64,000 bases of DNA from Chlorops oryzae (lineage: Eukaryota; Arthropoda; Insecta; Diptera; Chloropidae), in assembly GCA_020466095.1 (NCBI GenBank), contig CM035808.1:14153163-14217162 (forward strand), given 5' to 3'. Shown piece after piece: positions 36,501 to 48,250 of this stretch (position 1 is the first letter of the stretch; every line of letters begins with the position of its first letter). Below the pieces are notes generated by a model. The model was not told the origin of the DNA, ran no database searches, and saw only the letters and a list, made by a program, of their open reading frames with translations. The translations under genes were made by a program, and so were the position numbers.

Positions 36501-39500
36501 TTGCAAAATTGATGCGTTTTAAGACATTTTGGGGTATTGGGTTTTTTATCGAAAAATTTGGACGTATAATACCCTTGTTAAAAAAATTCCAAAATTTTTT
36601 TTTTTCCAATTTTAAATGCAATAGCATCTATTTGCCTTAGAATTAATAAAAATTTGCAAAATTGATGCGTTTTAAGACATTTTGGGGTATTGGGTTTTTT
36701 ATCGAAAAATTTGGACGTATAATACCCTTGTTAAAAAAATTCCAAAAATTTTTTTTTTTCCAATTTTAAATGCAATAGCATCTATTTGCCTTAGAATTAA
36801 TAAAAATTTGCAAAATTGATGCGTTTTAAGACATTTTGGGGTATTGGGTTTTTTATCGAAAAATTTGGACGTATAATACCCTTGTTAAAAAAATTCCAAA
36901 ATTTTTTTTTTCCAATTTTAAATGCAATAGCATCTATTTGCCTTAGAATTAATAAAAATTTGCAAAATTGATGCGTTTTAAGACATTTTGGGGTATTGGG
37001 TTTTTTATCGAAAAATTTGGACGTATAATACCCTTGTTAAAAAAATTCCAAAAATTTTTTTTTTTCCAATTTTAAATGCAATAGCATCTATTTGCCTTAG
37101 AATTAATAAAAATTTGCAAAATTGATGCGTTTTAAGACATTTTGGGGTATTGGGTTTTTTATCGAAAAATTTGGACGTATAATACCCTTGTTAAAAAAAT
37201 TCAAAAAATTTTTTTTTTCCAATTTTAAATGCAATAGCATCTATTTGCCTTAGAATTAATAAAAATTTGCAAAATTGATGCGTTTTAAGACATTTTGGGG
37301 TATTGGGTTTTTTATCGAAAAATTTGGACGTATAATACCCTTGTTAAAAAAATTCCAAAAATTTTTTTTTTTCCAATTTTAAATGCAATAGCATCTATTT
37401 GCCTTAGAATTAATAAAAATTTGCAAAATTGATGCGTTTTAAGACATTTTGGGGTATTGGGTTTTTTATCGAAAAATTTGGACGTATAATACCCTTGTTA
37501 AAAAAATTCCAAAAATTTTTTTTTTCCAATTTTAAATGCAATAGCATCTATTTGCCTTAGAATTAATAAAAATTTGCAAAATTGATGCGTTTTAAGACAT
37601 TTTGGGGTATTGGGTTTTTTATCGAAAAATTTGGACGTATAATACCCTTGTTAAAAAAATTCCAAAAATTTTTTTTTTTCCAATTTTAAATGCAATAGCA
37701 TCTATTTGCCTTAGAATTAATAAAAATTTGCAAAATTGATGCGTTTTAAGACATTTTGGGGTATTGGGTTTTTTATCGAAAAATTTGGACGTATAATACC
37801 CTTGTTAAAAAAATTCCAAAAAATTTTTTTTTTCCAATTTTAAATGCAATAGCATCTATTTGCCTTAGAATTAATAAAAATTTGCAAAATTGATGCGTTT
37901 TAAGACATTTTGGGGTATTGGGTTTTTTATCGAAAAATTTGGACGTATAATACCCTTGTTAAAAAAATTCCAAAAATTTTTTTTTCCAATTTTAAATGCA
38001 ATAGCATCTATTTGCCTTAGAATTAATAAAAATTTGCAAAATTGATGCGTTTTAAGACATTTTGGGGTATTGGGTTTTTTATCGAAAAATTTGGACGTAT
38101 AATACCCTTGTTAAAAAAATTCCAAAAATTTTTTTTTTCCAATTTTAAATGCAATAGCATCTATTTGCCTTAGAATTAATAAAAATTTGCAAAATTGATG
38201 CGTTTTAAGACATTTTGGGGTATTGGGTTTTTTATCGAAAAATTTGGACGTATAATACCCTTGTTAAAAAAATTCCAAAAAATTTTTTTTTTTCCAATTT
38301 TAAATGCAATAGCATCTATTTGCCTTAGAATTAATAAAAATTTGCAAAATTGATGCGTTTTAAGACATTTTGGGGTATTGGGTTTTTTATCGAAAAATTT
38401 GGACGTATAATACCCTTGTTAAAAAAATTCCAAAATTTTTTTTTTCCAATTTTAAATGCAATAGCATCTATTTGCCTTAGAATTAATAAAAATTTGCAAA
38501 ATTGATGCGTTTTAAGACATTTTGGGGTATTGGGTTTTTTATCGAAAAATTTGGACGTATAATACCCTTTTAAAAAAATTCCAAAATTTTTTTTTTTCCA
38601 ATTTTAAATGCAATTCTATTTGCCTTAGAATTAATAAAAATTTGCAAAATTGATGCGTTTTAAGACATTTTGGGGTATTGGGTTTTTTATCGAAAAATTT
38701 GGACGTATAATACCCTTGTTAAAAAAATTCCAAAAATTTTTTTTTTTCCAATTTTAAATGCAATAGCATCTATTTGCCTTAGAATTAATAAAAATTTGCA
38801 AAATTGATGCGTTTTAAGACATTTTGGGGTATTGGGTTTTTTATCGAAAAATTTGGACGTATAATACCCTTGTTAAAAAAATTCCAAAAATTTTTTTTTT
38901 TCCAATTTTAAATGCAATAGCATCTATTTGCCTTAGAATTAATAAAAATTTGCAAAATTGATGCGTTTTAAGACATTTTGGGGTATTGGGTTTTTTATCG
39001 AAAAATTTGGACGTATAATACCCTTGTTAAAAAAATTCCAAAAATTTTTTTTTTTCCAATTTTAAATGCAATAGCATCTATTTGCCTTAGAATTAATAAA
39101 AATTTGCAAAATTGATGCGTTTTAAGACATTTTGGGGTTTGGGTTTTTTTATCGAAAAATTTGGACGTATAATACCCTTGTTAAAAAAATTCCAAAAATT
39201 TTTTTTTTCCAATTTTAAATGCAATAGCATCTATTTGCCTTAGAATTAATAAAAATTTGCAAAATTGATGCGTTTTAAGACATTTTGGGGTATTGGGTTT
39301 TTTTATCGAAAAATTTGGACTATAATACCCTTGTTAAAAAAATTCCAAAAAATTTTTTTTTTGCCAATTTTAAATGCAATAGCATCTATTTGCCTTAGAA
39401 TTAATAAAAATTTGCAAAATTGATGCGTTTTAAGACATTTTGGGGTATTGGGTTTTTTATCGAAAAATTTGGACGTATAATACCCTTTTAAAAAAATTCC

Positions 39501-40430
39501 AAAAATTTTTTTTTTCCAATTTTAAATGCAATAGCATCTATTTGCCTTAGAATTAATAAAAATTTGCAAAATTGATGCGTTTTAAGACATTTTGGGGTAT
39601 TGGGTTTTTTATCGAAAAATTTGGACGTATAATACCCTTGTTAAAAAAATTCCAAAAATTTTTTTTTTTGCCAATTTTAAATGCAATAGCATCTATTTGC
39701 CTTAGAATTAATAAAAATTTGCAAAATTGATGCGTTTTAAGACATTTTGGGGTATTGGGTTTTTTATCGAAAAATTTGGACGTATAATACCCTTGTTAAA
39801 AAAATTCCAAAAATTTTTTTTTGCCAATTTTAAATGCAATATTAATTTGCCTTAGAATTAATAAAAATTTGCAAAATTGATGCGTTTTAAGACATTTTGG
39901 GGTATTGGGTTTTTTATCGAAAAATTTGGACGTATAATACCCTTGTTAAAAAAATTCCAAAAAATTTTTTTTTCCAATTTTAAATGCAATAGCATCTATT
40001 TGCCTTAGAATTAATAAAAATTTGCAAAATTGATGCGTTTTAAGACATTTTGGGGTATTGGGTTTTTTTATCGAAAAATTTGGACTAATAATACCCTTGT
40101 TAAAAAAATTCCAAAAATTTTTTTTTTGCCAATTTTAAATGCAATAGCATCTATTTGCCTTAGAATTAATAAAAATTTGCAAAATTGATGCGTTTTAAGA
40201 CATTTTGGGGTATTGGGTTTTTTATCGAAAAATTTGGACGTATAATACCCTTCTTAAAAAAATTCCAAAAATGTTTTTTTTTCCAATTTTAAATGCAATA
40301 GCATCTATTTGCCTTAGAATTAATAAAAATTTGCAAAATTGATGCGTTTTAAGACATTTTGGGGTATTGGGTTTTTTATCGAAAAATTTGGACGTATAAT
40401 ACCCTTGTTAAAAATTAAAAAATTTTTTTT
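33598..40430. repeat. Tandem satellite array, 45 monomer starts, about 153.5 bp each
   Basis: The landmark GGGGT(A)TTGGG recurs 45 times from 33606 to 40361, a mean spacing of 153.5 bp. Individual steps are mostly 152-155 bp. Monomers are nearly identical except for a variable A/T homopolymer junction after ATTCC and occasional small indels. Unit 33 is short because it lost part of AGCATC, and unit 18 gained AAAT. Each monomer contains GGGTATT followed about 32 bases later by AATACCC, able to pair. The left-hand units (33.6-35.8 kb) are more varied than the right. No protein or RNA function is visible. Confidence 0.97.
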
Positions 40431-41246
40431 ACTAGGCATAAAGTTCCTTTATTCCAATGCTGAGATATAGGAAACAAGCGCTCAGACATGTCGAGCGTAT
40501 AAAAGTTCCTATATTTCCTTTTAAATAAAAATTTTATCTAAGTTTAATCCTTTTATTTAAGGTTTTGAAATCCTTAGGTCTAAACAGAATTACTTATCCT
40601 AAACTTGAAATTGTAATGCTTCCGACGTTGGCCCGTGGGTGATACGCTCGCAGAAGAAGTCTAAGTCGAGTCTCAGATTGAGTCGAGCTTCCAGTCGTCG
40701 AAGCTCCGTTTATATAGATCAATATTGCTGATCTTGCAATATTGGAAATTCCACTGTCCGCGATCGTCGTGGATTCTTCGGAACACATTGCATAATTTGA
40801 CCGCGACCTTCACCCGCAATTGTACCAACATTGCCATATTGTTGTTGTTGCTAACATGAAGTTATTCCGAGGTTCCTATTGCTTCTTTTGTAGTTGTTAT
40901 TGTTGTTGCCAGCGATCGGATTGCAATTGGCATTCGCTGTGCCAGTGCTGAGATTAGACAATCGTGCATATACGGTGCCTGTATTGTTGTTGCTAGCTGT
41001 CGCCCTGCAAATGCATGCGCCGGGTTTGTGCTTAATGCTTTGTAATTACCAGCGATCGGGTTGTGCATATGCTTATGCTCGTGCTGGTTTTGTTGTTGTA
41101 GTTGCCAAACTGTCTCTGTCAGCTTTTCGCTAGCCGCTGCTTTTCAGTAGCATGGAATCACCTTGAAGTAGAAATTCATGAATGCAGGTCACTGCCTTTT
41201 GTTTGCCGTTTAAGGTGACCACATGTGAGTTTGGGAGAGACTCACA
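40431..41246 (-). mobile_element. LTR of a retrotransposon (minus strand), about 0.8 kb
   Basis: Read on the minus strand, the edge TGTGAGTCTC follows a polypurine tract (AAAGGGGGAGGGA at 41249-41261), as at a 3' LTR. A TATATAA box lies at 40716-40710, and AATAAA signals are near 40552 and 40453. The outer end merges with the satellite without a clear terminal CA, so the LTR may be truncated there. GTTGTTGTTG-rich segments lie within it. The TATA plus polypurine layout resembles BEL/Pao or Gypsy LTRs; the family is not certain. Confidence 0.6.
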
Positions 41247-41496
41247 AATCCCTCCCCCTTTGAAGAAAATCGCTCCATAGCGATGATCGAAAACCTCCGC
41301 ATAAGATGCGTTTTGACATTTGGCTGCTGTGGTTTTAAATTAACATTCAGTTGAAGTATCCCTACTTGGAAATGAAGTGTTTTGCTGCGATGTTTACTCT
41401 AATTTTCTTGCGCTGAAACGAACTGCTGATGTTGTTATCACATGGTTTTTTTGACGAAAAAATGCAGGCAGATTGTTCAGACTTTTAATTGAAAAG
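41247..41496 (-). mobile_element. Internal 3' end of the same LTR retrotransposon
   Basis: This holds the polypurine tract and the adjoining sequence up to the assembly gap. On the minus strand it reads towards the LTR (GCTATGGAGCGATTTTCTTC then the purine tract). No pol or gag reading frame is visible; those would lie in the gap, if they exist. Confidence 0.5.
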
Positions 41497-41596
41497 NNNN
41501 NNNNNNNNNNNNNNNNNNNNNNNNNNNNNNNNNNNNNNNNNNNNNNNNNNNNNNNNNNNNNNNNNNNNNNNNNNNNNNNNNNNNNNNNNNNNNNNN
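41497..41596. other. Assembly gap of 100 N
   Basis: Exactly 100 undetermined bases, the usual placeholder for a gap of unknown size. It interrupts exon 3 of the minus-strand transporter gene. Confidence 0.99.
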
Positions 41597-42263
41597 AAGT
41601 GAACCTGCGAAACATGGGACCATTCAATAGGCCTGTGAGAAAAATCCGTTTAGTCTTCTTAGGTACATTTAGAGAGAGCGAGAGGGAGAGAGAGAAAGAG
41701 AGAGAGAGAGAAAGAGAGAGAGAGGGACAGAGAGAGTGGAAGATTTATTTCAAACCTACCGGTGATAGCTGAAACGGCTATTTGAATATTGATGATCGTT
41801 GTCAATTTTGCGGTATTAATGCCCAACGTCGTCATATGACCACGAAATATGATCCCGAAATTCTGTGCCACAGCAAATGTCACGAACTGAAAAATGAACA
41901 TGATTAGAGAGTGATATCCTCTGCTTAGACACTCACCGTACTAAATCCTGCAGCGATGCATACCAACCAGCCCCAGCCTCCATCTGGCGCTACAAAATCC
42001 TCGCCCAAATCACTTTTGTCGCGCGGTTTCTTCTTTGTCCTCTTCTCTTCGGCATCAATCTTGCCATTCGCATTATTTTGATTATCTCCGCCGTAGTCAT
42101 GCTCCGTTGGTATCCGAACTTTCAAAATCGAGCGCAATGGCTGTCGAGGACTACTGTTAGGATTTATGGCTAGGTCTGTATTTGGATGAAGGCTATTTTT
42201 CTCATGATTTTCCTCTATGCCGCCAGTCTTTTCAGCTGCCTGAGTGACATTGTTCTCAGCCAT
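41597..42263 (-). CDS. Monocarboxylate transporter (SLC16/MCT-like), 5' part only
   Basis: Exons: 41937-42263 (109 codons from the ATG at 42263), 41760-41886, and 41597-41632, which runs into the gap. All splice sites are GT-AG and the frame is kept (phases 0 and 1). The N-terminal 90 residues are hydrophilic and cytosolic. They are followed by the family motif APDGGWGW at 92-99 opening TM1, then TM2-TM3 (QNFGIIFRGHM, LGIN, AVSAIT) and LLNGPMFRRFT. MCTs are 12-helix major facilitator proteins that carry lactate, pyruvate and similar acids with protons, usually about 450-900 residues. Only about 163 residues are present. Intron 2 (41633-41759, 127 bp) contains a long (CT)n tract on the coding strand. 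The rest of the gene was not found left of the gap. Confidence 0.88.
41671..41742. repeat. (GA)n / (CT)n microsatellite in transporter intron 2
   Basis: An impure GAGAGA run. On the coding strand it is a pyrimidine tract starting about 38 bases before the exon 3 acceptor. Confidence 0.9.
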
Positions 42264-42343
42264 TTTGGGTTGTTTTTGAAGAATTTCTTAGGATTTAGAT
42301 ATGCTCCACGAACTTCATGTTTCATGTCACAGATTGAGGTGTT
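42264..42343 (-). other. Probable 5' UTR part of the transporter's first coding exon
   Basis: A polypyrimidine-AG acceptor (TTTACAG) ends at about 42344. This suggests the start codon lies in the second transcribed exon, with promoter and first exon further right. No ATG in frame precedes the assigned start without a stop. Confidence 0.35.
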
Positions 42344-42540
42344 TCTGTAAAGTTAAAGTTTTTTAAAAATGAGTACTTTAAATAGAATAAGGATAAATTT
42401 TATCCTTTGATCGATTGAATGAATAACGCATTTTTAAGAGCCACTTTCAGGGCTCAAACACAACAAGGGCATTGAAATGTTATGAGAATTTTGATTTTTT
42501 AAACAACTTTTCGAGCGGAACGAATATTTTGAAGCTGTAG

Positions 42541-42710
42541 TTGGCATTTAGATGACAATTTACGAAGTGATAGACCCTGGGTTCGACTCCCAGCTCAGGT
42601 CGTGGATGTTGTTTAATTTTTCTGTTTTTCTCATTTGTTTGATATTTGTCTGGGTATCTAAAAGGACCCATGAAGCGTAGGTGTGTCAACCTACATTGTG
42701 GCACCAACAT
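42541..42710 (+). mobile_element. tRNA-derived SINE, copy 2
   Basis: The B box GGTTCGACTCC (42580-42590) is exact. The 5' part with the A box is damaged. The body GGTCGTGGATGTT and the tail (ATTGTGGCACCAACATTAACC) match the other copies, and the tail continues directly into the (CCTAA)n array. Confidence 0.7.
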
Positions 42711-42959
42711 TAACCTAACTTAACCTAACCTAACCTAACCTAACCTAACCTAACCTAACCTAACCTAACCTAACCTAACCTAACCTAACCTAACCTAACC
42801 TAACCTAACCTAACCATAACCTAACTACTAACCACCTAACCTAACCTAACCTAACCTAACCTAACCTAACCTAACCTAACCTAACCTAACCTAACCTAAC
42901 CTAACCTAACCTAACCTAACCTAACCTAACCTAACCTAACCTAACATAACCTAACCTAA
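42711..42959. repeat. (CCTAA)n = (TTAGG)n array, about 49 units
   Basis: The pentamer is nearly perfect, with one interruption at about 42811-42838. It starts inside the 3' tail of SINE copy 2, which already ends AACCTAAC. The unit equals the canonical insect telomere repeat. Confidence 0.97.
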
Positions 42960-44310
42960 ATATGATTTTTCAAACTAGTTTTGCTATTATTTTTATATCG
43001 ACTCCTGGCTTAGGTTATCTGGAATAAATCTGTTTGGCCTTAGCTATAGCCACAGCAACCGTAAAGAATTTCGGGGATAAAATGCGGGAATAGAACAACG
43101 TTCGATTAGACAGAAAATGTTTCCATAGGTAACGGTTTTAAGTGCTTCTAAAATAGGCGGCTTTTTGAATATATTATGTCGTAGTACATTATCTTGGAAA
43201 TTGTCAACAGATGCTATGATGACTCTTTCCTTTTTATATCTATTTCCAGTCACTATAATTTTGTTTATAGAGACAGCTTCATATTTATATTTTCCCCTTC
43301 AAAATGTCAATGGTTAATGAGATCCCAGATCAGAATAGAAGGTATCGCGTTTTTACGTCGCCTTGGAGCAGAGTTTGGCTAAATGTGCATTATTTTAGGT
43401 AAACAAAAATTTCATAGAAGGGCTTATGTGAACGTTTTAAAGGAACAAACCACAAACACCGATCCAGAGAATCAGATTCAATTGTATTGTCCACCATTGC
43501 ATAAGATTTAAAAGCTCAATTTTAGACACAATTACGTCTAGAAAGCCTCGGCACAAGGAGATGGACCATTTTATTTCACAAGATAACCAAATGGGAAAAC
43601 GATATACAAAAAAAAAAAAATAAAAATCGATCATAAGGCCGTTTATGATGTCATATTGCATTAAAATTATTTTCAGTCATTAAAGAACCCAACCCTTTTT
43701 TTATCTGATAAGAAGAGAGATTTTTCCATTATATCACTGTCAACGGAACACAAAATTGAGGAAATTTTTCTCAGTTGAAATATTTTTCCAGAAAGTTAAC
43801 AACTTACTCAGCGAAAACCGAGAATTAATGTGTCCACATTATAAGAGATCTCGCTCAATTAAATGCGATTTAAGCAAATTCAAAATCATGTTAAAAGTAA
43901 AGAGAATCGTAACTAATTAGAGCAACCCTCGTAACTCAACGATCTTCGGTTCTAATGACACAACAACATGCCCACGTTGGTTTCTCTTGGAAGCATTTAA
44001 ACAATTCAAATAAATCTCTTTGATTTGATAAAAAACAAAAATTGATCATTAATGACTGGATTAGCCAAAACTTAACAGAACATGGCTAACTTGACTGTTC
44101 TGTTCAATTTGTATGGGAGTAGTTTTTATAAAAACTTAACAGAACCAAGGAACAAAATCTTAATTTAAATCAAGTTAAGTTATGTTCAATTAATAAGTTT
44201 AGTCTTAAATTAATGCACTTCAATTCTTAATTTCGGAAACCGTTAATAAATCTCAAAATACTTCCCCTGAAATTTTTTTATTTATTTATTTTTTACACCC
44301 CATACATATA

Positions 44311-44470
44311 ACATATTGCACCTCCGCTTCAAAGGAGTCACAACTAAAAATTTGTAATTTTCCTGAAATCGCGAAAAACAAAAGTACGTTGCAGTGTCAA
44401 TCATAGAAAAAAGTAGGGCTTGGATTTTGTCGACTTTTATAATTTTAAAGCATATTTTATGGAGCACAAA
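44311..44470. mobile_element. Diverged relative of the CATATCGCACCC MITE
   Basis: Matches the left half of 8795-9051 in order: CATATTGCACC, the GGAGTCACAACT phrase, CGCGAAAAACA, GTTGCAGTGTCAATCA and CTTTTATAAT. The right end is not recognisable. Confidence 0.5.
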
Positions 44471-45257
44471 TTTTGTTCATCTCACCTAAAATTAGGATTT
44501 AAATCGATTTTTGACTTCAATATGATTTTTTTTTGAAATTAAAAAAGCGATTTGAAGTTCAACTTCGCTTAACTTATTCGCAAAATGCTGGTAAGAAAAT
44601 ATTTTTGCACCAAAGTATGCTTTAATTTTATAAAAGTCATTAAAATCTCCTGGTAATAAGAAAAACGGAGGATATTGAAAGAAGCTACGAGAAAGCCGGA
44701 CCCATATAGGCCTTTAGTCTGATACTTTTGAATATACTTAGGTGGTTATTCCTATTATTGTAATAGGGCAGTGATGCGCACTGCGACCCATTTTGGATCT
44801 ATTGTGCTGACCCCAATGTTGCCTTAATTGACTATCTTTGGGCTTTTTATGAATTTTAGCACATTGACGTTCTTAAGATATTCTAAGACTTAGAGACATT
44901 TCCTCCAGAAATGTAATCTTTTGGATATCATCTGTGCGGAAGTCACGATTCTTTGGCTCTGCTTTTCCTTCGTAGATTTCACCAAGATTCGACATTTCGA
45001 TCCTTTGAAAGGTACCTATGCTTTTTGAGATGATATCCCAATTTCTAATGCCCTATAAGGTATTCGGTGAAGATCTTAAGATCTTTCCTTTCCGAGATAA
45101 TGTAATCTTTTGGATATCATTTTGTTGGGAGTGATGATTCTTTTGGCTTGCCTTTTGACCTTTAGATTTCAACCAAGATGTGCAGAAGCACTTTTCCTCC
45201 CGTTTCCGAAGAAGTTCTGTACTGTGTGGTTTTTTGAGTGCACAGAAATGTGGTTGC

Positions 45258-45438
45258 CAGTGGCGTAGCGAGGACTTATCTAGACGTGGGCGAGATGAAC
45301 TAGCAACATTTTTTCATACTTACGAACTATGCCCCTAAGTCCTATTAAATCGTTCATTCAATTGACTTTGTGCGAGGCTCCTTTGGGCGCGATGCCGTGG
45401 GCGATGGCCCACTTTGCGCACGTCTAGCTACGCCACTA
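45258..45438. mobile_element. hAT-type MITE (181 bp) with exact 8-bp target duplication
   Basis: The ends CAGTGGCGTAGC and GCTACGCCACTA are flanked by GTGGTTGC on both sides (45250-45257 and 45439-45446). Confidence 0.85.
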
Positions 45439-45535
45439 GTGGTTGCCTAAGTAAGTATATTTATTAAAATTTCATCGTATAAAGATTAACAAAGTAAAGC
45501 AAAGTTCCATTGAAACGAGGTTTTAAAATATATAC

Positions 45536-45774
45536 CCTGAAGCTCATAGTCTTCAATCTAGCTTAAAAATTTTCAACGTTCAAACTTTCAAATGATAGTC
45601 TTCAGGAAAATTCAAACTAGGCTTATCTATTTTATGTGAAAATTTTTGAAAAGCTTTAATATAGCAAAGGTATTTGATTGAATTTAACTGGCACAAAAAC
45701 TGAAATAATAAAAGTATTGGAGAATTTGCACTATCGAAGATCCTAAGCCGAGTTTAAGACTACGACCCTCAAGG
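45536..45774 (+). mobile_element. 'TAGTCTTCAA' family MITE, copy 3
   Basis: Left end CCTGAAGCTCATAGTCTTCA and right end GTTTAAGACTACGACCCTCA are inverted. The interior matches the copy at 31372. Confidence 0.55.
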
Positions 45775-48250
45775 TTAAAATTGATAGTTTGTTCTATTGA
45801 AATTATTGCAAAGAACTGACCCTTTGAGCGCCATTGAAAGAGGAAAATTGGAATTTGTTTTCATTTTTCGAAGATAGCTCGCAAAAAAAAAAAAAAAAAT
45901 TGATAAGGGAATCGGAATCCAATAATGTGTTTGATAGTGAAAGTGTGACTAAGGGTACGAAAATATATTCACTCCAAGGTAACAACTATTTTGCGTATTT
46001 CCGTCTACCTAAAGCTAATTTGGTTTGAATATTTTGACAGCAAATAATTTGCAAGGTTTATGTTAACTGATAAAAGATATCAGTCGGTAATTTTATGTGA
46101 ACGTGTGTAGAGCACTCATCATAAAAATGTTTGCTCTAATTACGGCAGTAAAACATCTATCGATAAATAATTCTTTCGAATTTAATTGTAACTTAGAACG
46201 CAGAAAACTATAGAAGTCCATGGGCTTAACTATATATGGATATAAATAATAATTACGTGAATTCTATTGAAGCGCGAAAAAAACTCTGGGTTATTTGGTT
46301 TATTCTTTTTATCGACTCGAGGTGGACGAGTTTCGTTTATCAACGTTTTTCCAAACCTTTTGATTTTTCATGACAAATTAGTTTTTTATTCTACCTAGAA
46401 GCGGTTTTGGTCATATCAGTTTTTTTGGTTATTTGCGATGATAGATTACCAAAAGTTCACTTTTTAACATGCTTTTAACCTTGAGACGAATAAAATATTT
46501 AAAAAAATTTTTGCTTGAATGACACATCGCCGACAAAAGATACTTTTAAGCTTTTAGACTTTAACTTTAACTCAAACGAAACAATCCTTCTGAGCCTTCA
46601 TTCAACTTAACCCACACAACCAATAGCGAATGACTAAGCGGCAGGTTGACTGAACACAAAGCAGGCCCCTTTTTGTTAAAACTTCGGACTTGATTGATTG
46701 AGGCAATTCATGAGTTATCTTGAAAATGAAGGAAGATTAAAAAAAATATAAAGAAAAAATTTGCTGAATTAAGTTAACCGAAAACACGTGGCTTTCTGAA
46801 CGCAGATATCATGTGCTTTGAGTGGAATAATGACTTTTTTATTCACAATAGTTCAAATTATGACTTTTCATAAGCTTCAAAAGAAAATATACAGTTGAGA
46901 TCAATGCAATAGAAGTGCTATCATGAATAAAAGGGTCCTCAAAACAAATACAAATATGGATGGCAAAATGAAAGCACCTGAAGAAATAAATGTTTAAAGG
47001 ATGAGTTGTTCAGTTTAAGGACTATCATTTCGTTTTATATGAGAAGATGAAAGAATTATATTCGCGTAAGTTTTGACCTCGTGCAAACATTTATTCAATC
47101 ATCCGGTCCGATCTATTGCGTTCAATATCAATTTTTTTCAATTTTTTATTGTAAAAGCTTGACTTGATAACCTAGGCAACAAGTTTAGCCCTATCCTGAA
47201 TGAATAGCCCCGGGGAATTGGGTTCATTTTGCGGGAAAAGGGAGTATTCTAAGCGTCTATTGAAGCAAGTAATGTGACGACCTTTGATTAAAAATGCTCG
47301 AAGTTCTTGCTCCCTTCATATAACCTTCCCGGTATGCTTCAAATCGACAGGGAAAAATTTGGCGGCAATATATAGTCTTTACTCGGAAGACTTTAATGCT
47401 AGGCTTTGCATATACCAAAAATTTATGGAAAATACTTAATCACACTTTCACTCTCCAAATATCGAAAATCAATCGATAAATAATTAATATAAATTCAGAA
47501 GTAAAAGCATCTTGAGAACGTATAACTTTGACCCAGCAGAATTGAACAATTGTGTGAGGGGCTCGAACTCTCAAAGGCTCTGCAGAGGTATTGGCTGGCA
47601 CACACTCAGGAAGGTTTTTGTACACTTTAAAAAAGGAAAGCGAACTGCTAGATCAATTCAGTTGAAAATCATGAGAGTTCCTTTTGCACTTCAAAGATGA
47701 GGGCCTCATTTTTTTCACAATTCGTACCGTACCATCCCCATTTTATAAAAACTATCTTGCCATAAAGGGAAAATTTGAGAAAAAGTTTAAAATTTCCCAT
47801 TTTTTTTTTTTTTAAAATTCGCGAAGCTCATACCTTAAAAACTACGAGCTCGCTTTTCTTGTAAATAAAGGCATTTCAAACATAGTGATACTGATTTTGA
47901 TACGATATCAAGCATATTAAGTTATTAAACCGATAATATATTGTATATGATATAGCTTCAAAACTACACCCCGGAAAAAATCTTTAAAAAATTTGATATC
48001 TTACCGATACCGCCCTAAGTAATGCGAAAATAGTTCCGGGGAGGAATAAATCCTTTGTGAGAGAAGGGGTATGGTGGTTTGGCACACCGGTTTGGCGACG
48101 TCCTTACTGATGGTCCATGATGAGTTCCACAAGCCCCACCCTGATCCAAAATTCCTAACGAAATCGCGTCACCAAACCCAAATGTTTAATTGATTGGGCT
48201 GTGCACATAATCACCAATGAACTCTTTTTGGACTCGAATGTCAAACATAA

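Larger units (their letters stand above)
42960..48250. other. Intergenic region between the two transporter genes, left part
   Basis: Apart from the small elements listed separately (44311, 45258 and 45536) no gene is visible. It may hold the promoter and first exon of the minus-strand transporter. Confidence 0.45.

Noticed and set aside
33598..40430. CRISPR-like array
   Set aside because: The whole 153-bp unit is repeated without unique spacers, and the host is eukaryotic. It is a satellite.
41394..41496. Continuation of transporter exon 3 left of the gap
   Set aside because: The frame reads as soluble residues without MCT features and belongs to the end of the LTR retrotransposon region.
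42711..42959. Interstitial telomere relic
   Set aside because: The array begins inside a SINE tail and a second array does the same, so tail expansion explains it better.
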